Source: Epithemia pelagica
Lineage: Eukaryota; Bacillariophyta; Bacillariophyceae; Surirellales; Surirellaceae
Assembly: GCA_946965045.2 (NCBI GenBank)
Contig: OX337228.1
Span: forward strand, 4,526,001-4,590,000
Direction: 5' to 3'
Length of the DNA stretch: 64,000 nucleotides
The notes beneath the pieces are model-generated. The model made no database searches. It had not been told where the DNA came from and saw nothing but the letters and a program-made list of their open reading frames with translations. Of this stretch, positions 30,632-45,000 are shown piece after piece. The position numbers and the translations under genes were made by a program. How positions within the stretch are numbered: position 1 is the first letter of the stretch; the number at the start of each line of letters is the position of its first letter.

Positions 30632-33240
30632 TCAATTCCATGCTTCGACACAAAATCTTCCTTGGCGCTGCAACTTTTTTAGCCACCTTTTAATCGATGC
30701 TTCGGTGTCGTCTTCAGAGGATTTTACACTCTCAACTTTGGTAAGGAGCTCAACAATTTCATCTTTGACAGCACGGGCCATTTTGGCACCTCCGGCAATG
30801 TAAATCGAACCATTCTTGGTACCAAGGTGCGTCATTAATTTGTGTCCCGAGGGGTCAGCGTTTTTAAGGACACTTTGTACATAGACTTTATGCCATTGAT
30901 CCTGGCTAAAAGCAGTGAGTAAACCTAAATTTGACTTGAACGTCGCCCATTCTTCATGATAGTAGAAGTCTTTGGATTTTTTCCGGCATCCGAAAAAAAG
31001 AGCGTCATCTTTGTCCCAGAAAGAGGACGCTGTGTCGTCCTCTTCCTGAATCTGTTCAACTGACAGAGCAACATGAGATTTCTTCAAAAGACTCCGGTAC
31101 CTGCGTTCATGAATCAGACTTCTTAGAGGAGCGATTCCAGTCCCCGCTCCAATGTAAAGAACTGGTTCATCAAACCGTCCCTCACCAGTTTCTGTTTTCG
31201 ACAATGGCAGTTTTTGAAAAGATCCTGGTCGAATCCAACAACGAATTTTCCCCTGACCCTGTTTCTGTCGTCGGCAAAGATAATCAGAGCACAATCCGTA
31301 GTAAGAGCGTCCCAGCGGTGTTGTGCCTTCCTCCACAGCTATGCACAGATCCAGAGTAAACCTTGGGGCTTCGGAAGAATGGCTGACTGATCGAAAGATA
31401 GAATCCTGATAATGCTCCTTTGTCGGTGAACTAGCGATGCTGTATTCCCTCGGTCGCACTGGCGACAACAGACTCATCAAGATAGCAATCGAAGAAAGAT
31501 GAATTCGTTCCTGCGTGCAAGCTTGAACTGAGGATGACGATCGGAGCGAGTCAAAGTCATAAAGGACGTCAGCCCAATTTCTCTTTTCACGCAAAATATA
31601 GTCAGCGTATAGAGCTGAGCCTTTGCTTTCACTAAGTTGCTGCAGCTTTTCTCGTTGTACAAGTCCTTGCTCATGTAAATCCTCGCAACAGCAATGGCTT
31701 AGTGCCCACAGATCTTCCCGTTCCGGTAGAGTGTGAATATCGGCACAATACATCAACCAACCATACAACGTGCACCTTGATGGCCAATGATTATAGGACA
31801 TAAACGAGTCCACAACAGAGATGTTTGCATGGCTTTGATTGATGTCGGAGCAATTTTCATTTTTGCTGGAACTAGACGGGGACATTTTCTGTGTCGGATG
31901 AACTTCAATGATTCGATGGGCCACGTCCTGTATTTCTCGAGGAAGTACTGAGAGAAAACGGTCCACTTGTTCTTTTGAGTTAGATGGAAGTATGGACACC
32001 ACATCACCAGCTTGATATGGTAAATGATCCGAATATGGAGGTCGCAATTCTTTCTCCTCGTCGAATGGTGAGTCATTGATTACTGTTCTCCCAGACGAGG
32101 CTAACTCTATCCGCACATGTCTTGTGTCTTGTGACCAATCATCTGCGGTCAGTCGTTTGTTCTCCACAATTTGACCAAGCAACAACGATGAAGTGTGGGC
32201 GACATTATTATTTCCAAAACTGTGGTTGTTATCTTCATGTCTCAGAAGGATAGGACATTTTTCTTTACCCCTGTCGCTCAGGGTCTGCGTTCGTAGGCTA
32301 TAAGAATAGGCTGTGAAAGGGCGTCTGCTATCAAAAAACGATTCATATGCCTCTCGAAAGTCTGGGTGGCTCCATTCCTCTTCGCTAGTATCTTTTGGGA
32401 TGTAGAGGGAATCCAAGAATTTGATATGATATGGGAGAACACATTGAGACGGCGTACCCTCAACAGACGGTTCAGGCACGGTTTGCGCCCCTGATATTGT
32501 ATGCTGCACTGGTGACGTAGTGGTCTCAGGTGATTTTATATTTTCGTCTGGGACAAGAATCTCTTGTAAGGCAGGAAACAATTGAAATTGCAGCCATTCA
32601 TCCAAGTCAACGAATACGCCTCCTCCGGGGGTTCCATCATCACCGTATCCAGGTTCTCCAACCAGTGTCGCACCCAACTGAGCGAACCGAACAGCTAGTT
32701 TACGAGCGGCGGCACAAAACTGTGGACCGTATGCTCGATCTCCCAAACCAAAAAAGCAACACCGAGTACCCTCCAAAAGATTGCGTGGTACCGATTTCTG
32801 AAGCCTTTTTTATCAAGGCAGGGAAAGGCACGTCCACATGAATTGAGTGAATCTAAGCACACTTATCCGAAACAGAACAGAAAGAATTGCAAATAATCAC
32901 TGGCTTACAATTGTCTCCATAAGCGTTGAATGGTGTCTGTGTGTTCACCATCTCCCGTCGTACTAATAAACAACAGAAGCAGGGCTCGATTCTTCCGCAG
33001 GTTCTCCGCCCAATTATGCAAATCATTTTGGTAAAGCGCAAAATCTTCATCGCAGCTACGGAGCTCCCTAGGTTGACGTGGATCAATCTGCGCCGGAAAT
33101 TTTTCCAACACGAGACGACATGTGCGACGAGAACATGCTTTTGCCCGTCCTGATTGTGTAGAATACAAGAAACGAAAGGAACATTTCGGAATTTGTGCTG
33201 CCAATTGGTTTGCGACACAACCCAAGTCGATATCACCCAT
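30632..33240 (-). CDS. NDOR1: NADPH-dependent diflavin oxidoreductase (NDOR1/TAH18)
   Basis: Two exons on the minus strand: 33240-32909 and 32804-30632. The intron (104 bp) reads GTAAGCC...AAAAAAG, phase 2, giving 834 residues. The FMN domain is split by it: FRFLYSTQSGRA (phosphate loop), LLLLFISTTGDGEHTDT, then across the junction RLWRQLLQKSVPRNLL and FFGLGDRAYG. The FAD part has REYSIASSP and LDLCIAVEE; the NADPH part has PVLYIGAGTGIAPLRSLI, FFGCRKKSKDFYYHEEW and a C-terminal VEAWN matching the family's aromatic end. TAH18 passes electrons to Dre2/CIAPIN1 in cytosolic Fe-S assembly. It is longer than yeast or human forms (about 600) owing to loop insertions. Confidence 0.88.
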
Positions 33241-33321
33241 CTTGAGATTTCAGAGTGTAAACTCAATGGGGACTCTCTCTGCTCTCTTATGAGAGCTAGC
33301 TCGGTAGAGGTTACGGATATG

Positions 33322-33341
33322 TACTCCTCTAGCTAGGAGTA
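33322..33341. repeat. Palindromic spacer motif TACTCCTCTAGCTAGGAGTA
   Basis: A near-perfect palindrome in the 225-bp spacer (33241-33465) between the head of NDOR1 and the tail of the Cpn60 gene. It is the best-formed example with that at 22296-22315. Confidence 0.7.
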
Positions 33342-33465
33342 GCAAGGAGGGGGGTTTGCCAGGGGAACAGGAATTAGGATGAGTGCATGATCTCTTAACT
33401 ATTGTCACGAAGTACTCCTAAAGGATTATACGATTAGCTATTGTATTTACAATCAGTTCTCCATT

Positions 33466-35727
<2,262 letters not shown>

Positions 35728-36738
35728 ATGCCCTCGTGGATCATGGAGCATGACTTTCGTCACGATGATCTACTCCAACAACTCAAACCTGTTGTAATTG
35801 AAATTGGTTCCGAAACATTGGAGCTCTTGGCCCTTCCAGAACGTATATTTCATGCCGTCACGGGCTCGTCTAAAGATGATAATGAAAGCGACAAAAAGAT
35901 TAATGACGGCACTGGGACTCGTCCCTATTCAGCAAGTCATGTATTCTTGTACTTTCTGAAAACTTATTTCAAAGAAATTTTTGTCAAAGGCTCGGCTATT
36001 GAATTGGGTGCTGGAATTGGACCTTGTGGGATTTATTTGTTCAAGCTGCGACAAGAGCTACGCCACAGCAACCTACAACTCGGAAGCAACCATCCGGATC
36101 AGGAGGACCGAATCAAAGAATGGATCCTTCTGACGGACGGTGAATCTTTGACGGTCGAGATATTGAGGCGTAATGTGTTGAATCTAGTCATGGGCAAAGC
36201 ATCAAAGACAACATGTTGTCATATTGGCGTTCAGAGGTTGCTCTGGAGTCGCGACAAGGAAAAGCTTGCGGACCAACTGGATGACATTAACGATCTCGCC
36301 ATGTTTACATATCCCCAAACCGAACATTGCAGCTTATCTGGAGCTATTCATGGGTTTGATTTCGTTATTGGTACTGATCTTTTGTACTATCAAACTGATG
36401 CGGAGGAGTTGCTGGCAACCGTTCATGCCCTGCTACACACCAGCAGACCAGGTCTCGCCTTTCTTCCTGGTCTGGTCCGAGTTCCAGAACTGAGCGAAAA
36501 ATTACAGGCTGCTTGTGAAAGCATCCACATGGATCTGATGGTGCTTGATGTCACAAAGTTTATTTCTGAAACAGAGCTCGAAGGAGTCGTGGGATGGTAC
36601 AATATACAATTCTTTGTGTTGAAACACTCTGGAAGACAGATACCGTCTTCCTGGCAGAATGCCTTGGATGATGCAGGATGTAGACCCTTTAGTTTGGAGA
36701 CAGGCGACAACGAAAACGAATTAGGTGTATGGAACTGA
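35728..36738 (+). CDS. Family-16 (METTL21/EEF2KMT-like) methyltransferase
   Basis: 336 residues from MPSWIMEHDFRHDD (ATG 35728; a second candidate, MEHD, lies at 35743). The class I methyltransferase fold is shown by the SAM-binding motif AIELGAGIGPCGIYLF, an acidic post-I region (LLTDGESLTVEILRRNVLNL) and the motif FDFVIGTDLLYYQTDAEELL, where family-16 enzymes have a D-x-x-Y box. Such enzymes mostly methylate lysines of chaperones, elongation factors or histones; the substrate here cannot be told. The spacing between motifs is longer than usual by a basic loop with Cys residues (ASKTTCCHIGVQRL). Single exon. Confidence 0.78.
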   Translation: MPSWIMEHDFRHDDLLQQLKPVVIEIGSETLELLALPERIFHAVTGSSKDDNESDKKINDGTGTRPYSASHVFLYFLKTYFKEIFVKGSAIELGAGIGPCGIYLFKLRQELRHSNLQLGSNHPDQEDRIKEWILLTDGESLTVEILRRNVLNLVMGKASKTTCCHIGVQRLLWSRDKEKLADQLDDINDLAMFTYPQTEHCSLSGAIHGFDFVIGTDLLYYQTDAEELLATVHALLHTSRPGLAFLPGLVRVPELSEKLQAACESIHMDLMVLDVTKFISETELEGVVGWYNIQFFVLKHSGRQIPSSWQNALDDAGCRPFSLETGDNENELGVWN

Positions 36739-37044
36739 TGCATGAACTGATCTTCCCGTCAAACCGATCGCCACAATGCTTAGAAGAAGCACTATGCCAT
36801 GATATTTCCTATAAATATCTTCCCTTTCCACTCTACTCCTATGACACTATCGGTCTAGGGAGGACAGGGAAGTGGAACGCAGTTTTTTTGCTCCCACTCC
36901 TAGGAGTAGATGACAGCGTACCATGCGGGATACACAGCATACTCCTCTAGCTTTCTCTAGCAAGAAAGCTATCCCCGTTCCCCTTAGGGATAGCTCTTAG
37001 ACTCATAAAAACATTTCGGGAAGTTTGTTCATTCTAAAGGAACA
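36739..37044. other. Spacer with three motif copies
   Basis: 306 bp without a gene. Contains ACTCCTAGGAGTA (36896-36908), TACTCCTCTAGC (36940-36951), and CTCTAGCAAGAAAGCTA just after. Confidence 0.55.
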
Positions 37045-38656
37045 ATGAGCGATGGGGGAAAGTCTCCTGCGGGCGGCGGAAAGTCATTGCAGCTGATGCA
37101 GCAGCGTATGATGGCGCACAGTGGAGGACAGGCGCAACAGCAGCAACAACCGCAAGCCAACCCATCACAAGCACCAACGGGCAGCGCAGTGCCACCATCA
37201 TCGGTGGCAGCATCTGCACCGTCTGCTGCAGGAGGAGCGTCGGGAGGTAACAAGCCGAAAGGCAAGGATTTCGCCGCCATGAGCTCTCGCACGAAAGGCA
37301 AGGATTTCGCCGCCATGTCCGCCCGAAGTGGGGCCCCGGCTGCAGCTGCGCCAGTTGCAGCGTCACCAATCACCATGAACCGACCATCCCCTATCGCGGC
37401 GGGTGCCGGAGCTCCGGCTCCTGCTACTGCTGCTTCTCAAAGTGGCGGAGTTGCAGGCCGACCCAAGGGCAAGGATTTTTCGGCCATGGCGAGTCGCATG
37501 GGATCGAAACCACCACCTTCGACTGCAATGGATCCACCCTCCTCTTCCGGGGCAGGAGTCGCTTCCACAGCTTCAACGACATCACCTCCAATGCAGCAAC
37601 GTGCGCCGCAGACTCAACAGCTTCCTCACTCGCGTTCGTCCTCATCGGCACAAGCGGCACGGGCAGCCGAAATGCAGGCGGGGGCTCGGGCAGCCGCTGG
37701 ATTGCCTCCTTTGGATCGTCCCACGGCAACGTCAGTGACTCTTCCTCCACCTACAATTCCGCCGCCAAAAACTCATCATCACATCAGTAAAACAAACCCA
37801 CTGTCGCGGGCAGGGAGCTCATCCTACAATACTCACTCGGCGGGAGGGTCTGCGAACAATCCTCATCTTCAACAATCACAACACCCATCCACCCATTCTG
37901 CGTCCATTGGTCAACAACCGCAAACTCTAGCTCAACAACCAATGTCTGGGACACCCAGATCCCGGTCGGGTGGTGCATCATCCTCCCGAAGTCGTGCCCA
38001 GTCCGCAGGTGGCACTGGGCAGAGGACTCGAGAAACGTCTACAAAATCTACAACCACACCTACTCTTGTGGAGTCTCGTTTAACTCAGATGACCGCGGCA
38101 GCTCCGACCATGGCCCCTTTATTGGGAGCAAGAATTCAAGAGATTCTTACAGAAATTGACCCTTCTTTTGCGATCGATTCAGCTGCGGAAGAGCAAGTCT
38201 TGTGTCTAGTGGATGACTTTGTCGATAAGGTTAGTAGCCCTCGATCGGCTTCTTCTTTTGCATCATATCAGATTCGGCTCTCATATCTATTCCTTTTTTG
38301 GTTTCTATCTTTAGGTTGTCAAGCAATCCCTACGGCTAGCCCAGCATCGATCAAGTCGCACTTTAGATGTGCAGGACGTGCAAATAGTCTTGTCCAAGCT
38401 CTGGAACATTACAATTCCTGGATTGGGTGCACCATTGACGGCAAGTAGTAAGGCGAATAATACTCGGCGAATGTCGACGAGTGCCGCAATCAATACCACC
38501 ACACCCAGGAACAGTGCGACGAGCTCCAGCAACAAACGCAAATTATCTGGATCCGCCGCAGGTACATTGGGTAGCGGCAATCCCATGGGTGGAACAGGTG
38601 CCAGTTCATCGTTCAAGGCAGCCAAGACTAGCTCAGATACCGCTGGGTTCAAGTAA
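37045..38656 (+). CDS. TAF12: TFIID subunit TAF12 with long low-complexity N-terminus
   Basis: Two exons: 37045-38229 and 38315-38656. The 85-bp intron (GTTAGTAG...ATCTTTAG) is in phase 0, giving 508 residues. The histone fold spans about 355-432 and crosses the intron: ARIQEILTEIDPSFAID, VLCLVDDFVDK then VVKQSLRLAQHRSSRTLDVQDVQIVLSKLWNITIPGLG, matching TAF12 helices 1-3 and the conserved W-N-x-x-I-P-G end. TAF12 pairs with TAF4 in TFIID and is shared with SAGA. The first 350 residues are rich in Ala, Ser, Pro and Gln and hold three copies of KGKDF[AS]AM[SA][SA]R. The tail is Ser/Thr-rich and basic. Confidence 0.93.
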
Positions 38657-39015
38657 TCGTAAAAGAGGAGATGCATTCGGCGGATGCGCCATAACTCATG
38701 ATCCAGACTTGTCCGTGTATGGGGAACTTCTTCCTCAGATTTTCAATCTCATCATGACCTTTTGGTGGTGGGACACCTGGCTTCGTTAGAGCTCAGGGCC
38801 TCCGCATAGTCATAAAACTAGGCGTAAGTAGAAGGGGACCGTGTATCGCGACCGTATGGGACCATTCAGCGAATAATATTCTTCTCCCACCACACGACCA
38901 GGACACCGAACAAATACAATGTGAACAAGATCGTTCTGGAAAGTCAACTTTAGTCAACCCATTACGATTGTGTGTGTCTGTGGAATACTCCTAGGTCTAA
39001 CTCCATGGACGCAAA
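38657..39015. other. Spacer, no gene
   Basis: Contains TACTCCTAGG at 38986-38995, 20 bp before the VPS13 start. Nothing else is seen. Confidence 0.5.
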
Positions 39016-42000
39016 ATGGCCAAAAGTGTTTTGTTGGATGTGCTTGAGAAGACGATCGGGAAGTATGTGTTGAATTTGGACGCGAATTCTCTCAATGTGG
39101 CTATATGGAGTGGCAAGATTGAGTTGAATTCCTTGCAACTCGACACCAAAGCAGTAAATTTTGAACTGTCCAACATTCAGCCACCCATTCCCTTTCGGGT
39201 TCAATCTGGACATTTTGTTCATTTCCAGGTCGATGTACCATGGGCCAACTTAATGAGCAAGCCCGTTGTGGCGCACGCCAAGGGACTTCACGTCAAAATC
39301 GCTCCACTTCATAGCACCAACCAGCCTCAAAGTAACAGCCATAACAGTAAAACGCATACGAACAATTCTTACGAAGCAAACACTGAGGTGGGAGGAAACG
39401 ACGTTCCAATGGATCCCCAAAAGACGTCAGCATCCTCACCGCCGCACGAGCCCATTGATCCTGATACGGAAGCACGACTCCGAGCAATTGCCAGTGCCGA
39501 TGAATTTCGGCAACAGGCCAACGCATTAAGGGACCTGGCGCAAGAAGATTTGATTCAACAAGATGAGAGTGAAAACAAGCCTTCGTCGTCCTCCTTTGGT
39601 GCCAAGTTGGTGCGACGCATTGTTGAGAATTTGCAAGTCGAAATTTCAGACGTGCACATTGTCTTGGAAAGTAGTGAATGTTCGGCAGGAGTTTTGCTTC
39701 AATCACTTAATTTTGAAACAACAGACAAGGATGGTCGGCGAAGCTTTGTGGACCGATTTACTTCCAAAGATTCTTTCTTGTACAAACGCTTGAAAGTACG
39801 TGGCTTGGGATTGTATCTCGACGAAGCAGCGAACGGTGGACATGGTGGAAATTCATTGCTGTCATCTATAAAGGAGCAGAACAATGACAGTGAAGATGAT
39901 CATGAGGATGATGCGGCGATTTTAGATCACTCATACGTCCTGGCTCCTCTTTCGTTTGAAGCTACACTGAGACAGGCAGATAGCAACATGTGCATTGACC
40001 ATCCAAAGTACCTCCTTAAGAGTGAATTGTCGTCATTGAGCATTTTGCTTTCCAAGACACAAGTGCAGTTGGCTCATAGTATTGCTCGACTACTGAATCC
40101 AAACAATGGCTCTGTCGCAGGAGACCCCGTTCAACCCCTGTTCCCTGAGTACCGACCTTCGGTCCGACCAGTTAATCCCGAGGCAGCTAAACAGTGGTGG
40201 ATCTACGCAGTGCGATGTGTCGGCCGTTTAAATGGCCATCGGTTGTGGGTCGAATTCTATCGAGCTTTTCAAAAAAGGAAACTCTACATTCCTTTGTATA
40301 AAAGAAAGATGCATCACAAACGAACTATACCGTCTCAAAAAGGGGATAATAAGAGGAATTCTTCGTCCCAGACAACAGTTGGATGTCATTGGTTGAAGCC
40401 ATTGTCGGTTAAAGAGGAGGCACAATTAATCGAGTTGGAACTTGATCGTTCAATCTCAACTCAGGGTCTCATGACGTGGCGCAGTATCGCCGATGGTCAA
40501 GTGCTGAAAGAAAAGGAAAAGTACGAAATTAAGGAACGGAAGCAAGGAACTACCAAGTCCAGCTTGTTCACATCTCTCTTCGGAACCAGCAGCAGTAGTG
40601 GCAAGCAGCCAAGCTACGGAGAAAAAGATCCACCCATTGTTCTCTCACCCGAGGAACTCAAGGAGTTGGAGGATGTAGCCATGGAGCAACAAGCATCCGA
40701 GCATGATGCTTTGTCAAATGAATCGAAAATGTTCGACATTCAGTTCGTACTTCGTTCATTCCAAGTCAATCTGACCACATTCAATTACACGGCATTGGCC
40801 TTGCTCAAGATGGGCACCGTGAGCACGAGATTTCAATCGAACGCCGACGGTTCGTTCAAGTTTGACTTTGCACTGAGTAATTTGTCGATAGAGGACAAAA
40901 TCACTCCTTCAACCTTCTTCCTTGTTGTTCTGAAAAACCAACACCAAGTACTGGCGTCCGATGAAAAAGCGTTCTCCTTTCACGTCAACAAGACAAAGTC
41001 AGGTGATCAATACCTACGGGTCCAACTGAGCACATTCGAGGCCATTGCTTCTCCCAACTTGGTAAGGGAAATACAACAGTTCCTCGTCGTGAATGAAAGT
41101 TTTGTTAGTACCGCTGGTGGCAGCAACTATAACCTGAAAGCAAACCCTCTCTTGGCACAATCACTCTCTGGCTCAGTTGATTTATTCTACGATGCATCCG
41201 AAGGACCCCGTATAACATCTGAGAGTGGTGCGACTGTAGTGATGATGCACGACTCGGTGCGGCAACGTCAAGATGCCCTCCGCCTGACCTCGAAGCAAGC
41301 TCCCACCGCTAGTGGCACTGCTGGAAAGAGTGCTCTCTCTGACAACCTGTCAAATGCTCTCTTTGATGCATGGAAGGTACGGACCGAAACGCGGTCGTCG
41401 TGGCTGATTGATTTGGATCTCCAAGCTCCCATTGTCGTCCTTCCAGAAACTTCCACCAACGCGAATTCAACCGTAATCGTCTTCGATTTTGGTCACTTGA
41501 AACTTGTTTATGGCAGTGCGGTCAACACACCATCCGATCAAGTCAAGCAATGGTTCAAGGCCAATCCCAAAGTAGCTACAAAAACAGAGAGGGAGCCGGT
41601 TCTTGACCAGGGGAATCTGCAAGTGAGCTCGTTATCCCTCCTTATTGGTCGTGTAAATGACTGGAAAATGCTGGTTAAGAAGCATGAGGAAAGATTGGCC
41701 GATACGGACCATAATCATGCCATTGTCGAACCTATCACGCTTCGTATGGAATTGGGAGTTGAAGCAAGTTCCTCGGAAAATGTCCCCCGTGTGTGTGCTT
41801 TTGGCATCTTGCCGTCCATTTCTCTGGCGCTCTCACCGGAACAACTGGCCCGTATGCTCAACGTCTACAAGTCATGGAAGAAGCTCATGACTCCAAATAA
41901 GTCAACCATTGCTGCCGGGCCTACAAATACTAGCTGGGATCAAGGTGATGCGATTGATATCGATGAAAACGCATCCACGTCGAGTGCAGGATCGCGCTTT

Positions 42001-45000
42001 TTGGAGCGAGCCCATAGGCTTACACTGAATACAATCTTAGCCGAAGCATCTCGGGACTCCTCCGAGACAGCTACAAACGTATTCAAACAAATATACATCG
42101 ATCTTAAGCTTCGAAGGTTGTCCATAAATGTTAGCACTGATGACATGCAGCAAGGCATGGAAACTCATCTTGTCTCAGTTGGTTGCTCCGTCGCTTTGCT
42201 CTCCAGTGGACTATCAATGGCCAGATTGAACATGGGGTGGTTTTGGATTGTCGACAAGTTCTTTAGTAACTTTGCTCGAACTCAGCGGCTGGTTGTTCAT
42301 TCCACTCTTCCAGTCTCAGCCTCTGAAGTAGCACATGACTCCAAGTACGACATTATTTCACATTTGGACCATCTTGGAGTATTTGAGCCTACTTTTGCAG
42401 GCTCTTCGGAGTTGGCTGACGTCTCCGTCGTATTCTCTCCCCATTCACAGATTGGGGAACTAGACCCTTTCGAAGAGGAATCCCTGTCCTCTTCTGCTGT
42501 CGATATCGCGGCAAACTTTGTGTTGGATGCAAAATTCTCAAGTTTATTTGTTAATTGGAACCCTCGAGCGATCACAGAGATTCTGGACGGGTTGACCCGT
42601 TTCACTGATTTCATGGGACAGTCTTTTGAGTCAGAGGGACAATCTAATGTCATACTTCTGGCTCCGGAACATGCGCTTCATGTCGGTCACGGCGAAGACT
42701 TGCAGCAGCAGCAGCAGCACGAAGACAATTTACGGGGCAAACGTTCGTGTGCTCTTATACGTGCAAGAATGGAAAGTGTCAATCTTTGTCTCCGCTCTGC
42801 ACAGGATGATTTACCAATTTTCACGTTAACCATGTCTTCTGCCTTTCTATCCCACGCATCGAACGATAGTGAAAACATGATCACGAGGGCAACTCTTGGG
42901 AATATCAGCGTATCGACCCCACCTCTTGGGCGAACGCAAAGTCAATATCACACTTTACTCGGTCTATCTCCAGGAAAGTCGGATAGCCTTCTTTCGGTCT
43001 TATATGTGAAGGGGGACACAGTGTTGAGCAAAATACACGAGGACAGTTTTCAGAAGGCCTCGGACCTTGGTGAATGGGCGCTCGTTTCCATATCTCCAAT
43101 GCGACTAGTTTACATCCAAGCCCAGGTTCTCGCTCTTGTTGAATATGCAACCGCAGGCATCCTGGGTACTTTGACAAGTCGAGCTGCGTCCTCCGCTGCC
43201 AGCGCAGCTGCTGAAATGGCTAGCTCAGATGACAAGAAGAAACAGTTTGTTGTGAGAGCGACAGGGTTTGAAGTGCTTTTACCTGAAGCTGCGTATAGTG
43301 ACAATTATTTCTCTGTGAGGGCAGGTATTGTCCATGCAGAGTACACTGTGTTGCCTGATGAGAAAGGAGCAGAAGCTAAATTCTCCATGTCTAACGTTAT
43401 GACCGCAGATAGACAAGGAAGCGAAACGCAAGATGCCCCCATTCAGATGGAAATGGATATGGTACTCCCGCCTGTTATTGGCGGATCTCATGACGACGAA
43501 GCAATACGGATCAGCATTGTCATGTCAAGGGCTCCATTTCTGCTCCAGAAGCATCAGTACAAGCAACTTCTTACAACACTAGGTGAAAATATTGGAGAGG
43601 CAGATTTGTTTCTTCGAGACGACGTTGCAGGAAATGAGCTGTTCGCTCAGAACGAATCGCATCCATCATCTGGAAACGCTCCCGTTTCAGCGAAGGTGAC
43701 TCATGCTGGGGTTTCAGTGAACGAGACCACTCGTTCAATTTACCTAGATGTCATAATTGGAAGTCTTTCCATTGACCTAATGGGTGAAAATGTTAATGAT
43801 GCCATTGTCAAGCTAAAAGCGGAAAGAACCGTGATTCGAATGGTGACTCAACCACACGAAGAACGATTTTCCGTGAAAGTCGGGTTACGAGACTTGATGT
43901 GCTGGGATGAACGAGCGGAAGCCATCGGAAGGAATGAAAGAGCTTTGATTTCTCAAGACGCCGTTGATGATGATGCTGAACAGCACTTCTTCGACATTGT
44001 ATATGAAAAAGTAGCTAACAAGAAAACTGACATCGGCCTAAATGTTGGGGCGCCAAGGATTGTTATTGTTCCTGATGCTGTGATCGACGTACTTGGATTT
44101 TTTAATGTGGATACTTCTGCTCAACAGGACACGTCCAAGGCTGAGCCATCCTATGAAGAAGAAAGAACGGGATTCTATGTAACAAACGTTGGAGATGCCT
44201 ACGAAGTTGAGGCACGACCTATTCCTTTCGTTGCCGAGGACGAGCACTCTCTTTCTTTTTCACTTAAAACTCGACAAATAGCAGTTGCCTTCGTTGATTA
44301 TGGCTCAATCACAGGTCAAGGTATGAAACAAAGTTCTATCCAAATGGCATCGGTAGAAGAAACCATTGTCATTCGTGGAGCATTCGATGCTAAGGGATCA
44401 ATACAATCAAGAGTGCATTCATGTGCTCTTAAATCTGCTGTAGCGGAAATCCATGGGGACAATGTTGAGATGTACAGCGCACTGGGAAAAAGCTCGGCAA
44501 CCGCAATCCAGATGCTGGACCCATTCAGTTTCTCGGTGTACGCGAGTACTCGTGTTATAGACACGACATCAAGAACTTCTGATTTCCGATTAGCTGTTCT
44601 CTCGCCCATTGATATGTGCATGTCTATGCAGAATTTTGCTCTTCTTAACTCAATTATCGAGAGCATGAGTGGCTCTTACGATGCCAGTGCCGAAGGAAAA
44701 ACTTCAGATTTGATCTTGACTTCACAAGACGCATCTCTTATTGAGCACCTTGACCATGCACTGGAGGGTGACCAAAATAGCGATATTAGCGTCAAGCACT
44801 CTCCTTCGAAAGCTTTATCAATGCCGGCAGTTGAATCAAATTCACTCGATCAAAACGAGCAAACGCAATCCATGTCTTCCATGAACATAACATTGCCAGA
44901 GGCAAAGGTCACCGTTGTCAACGACCTACAAGGACTGGACGACCCCCTTATAAGATTTGAGTTTCTGAATGTTGTGGCAAACGCTCGTGTTCGTGAGGGT

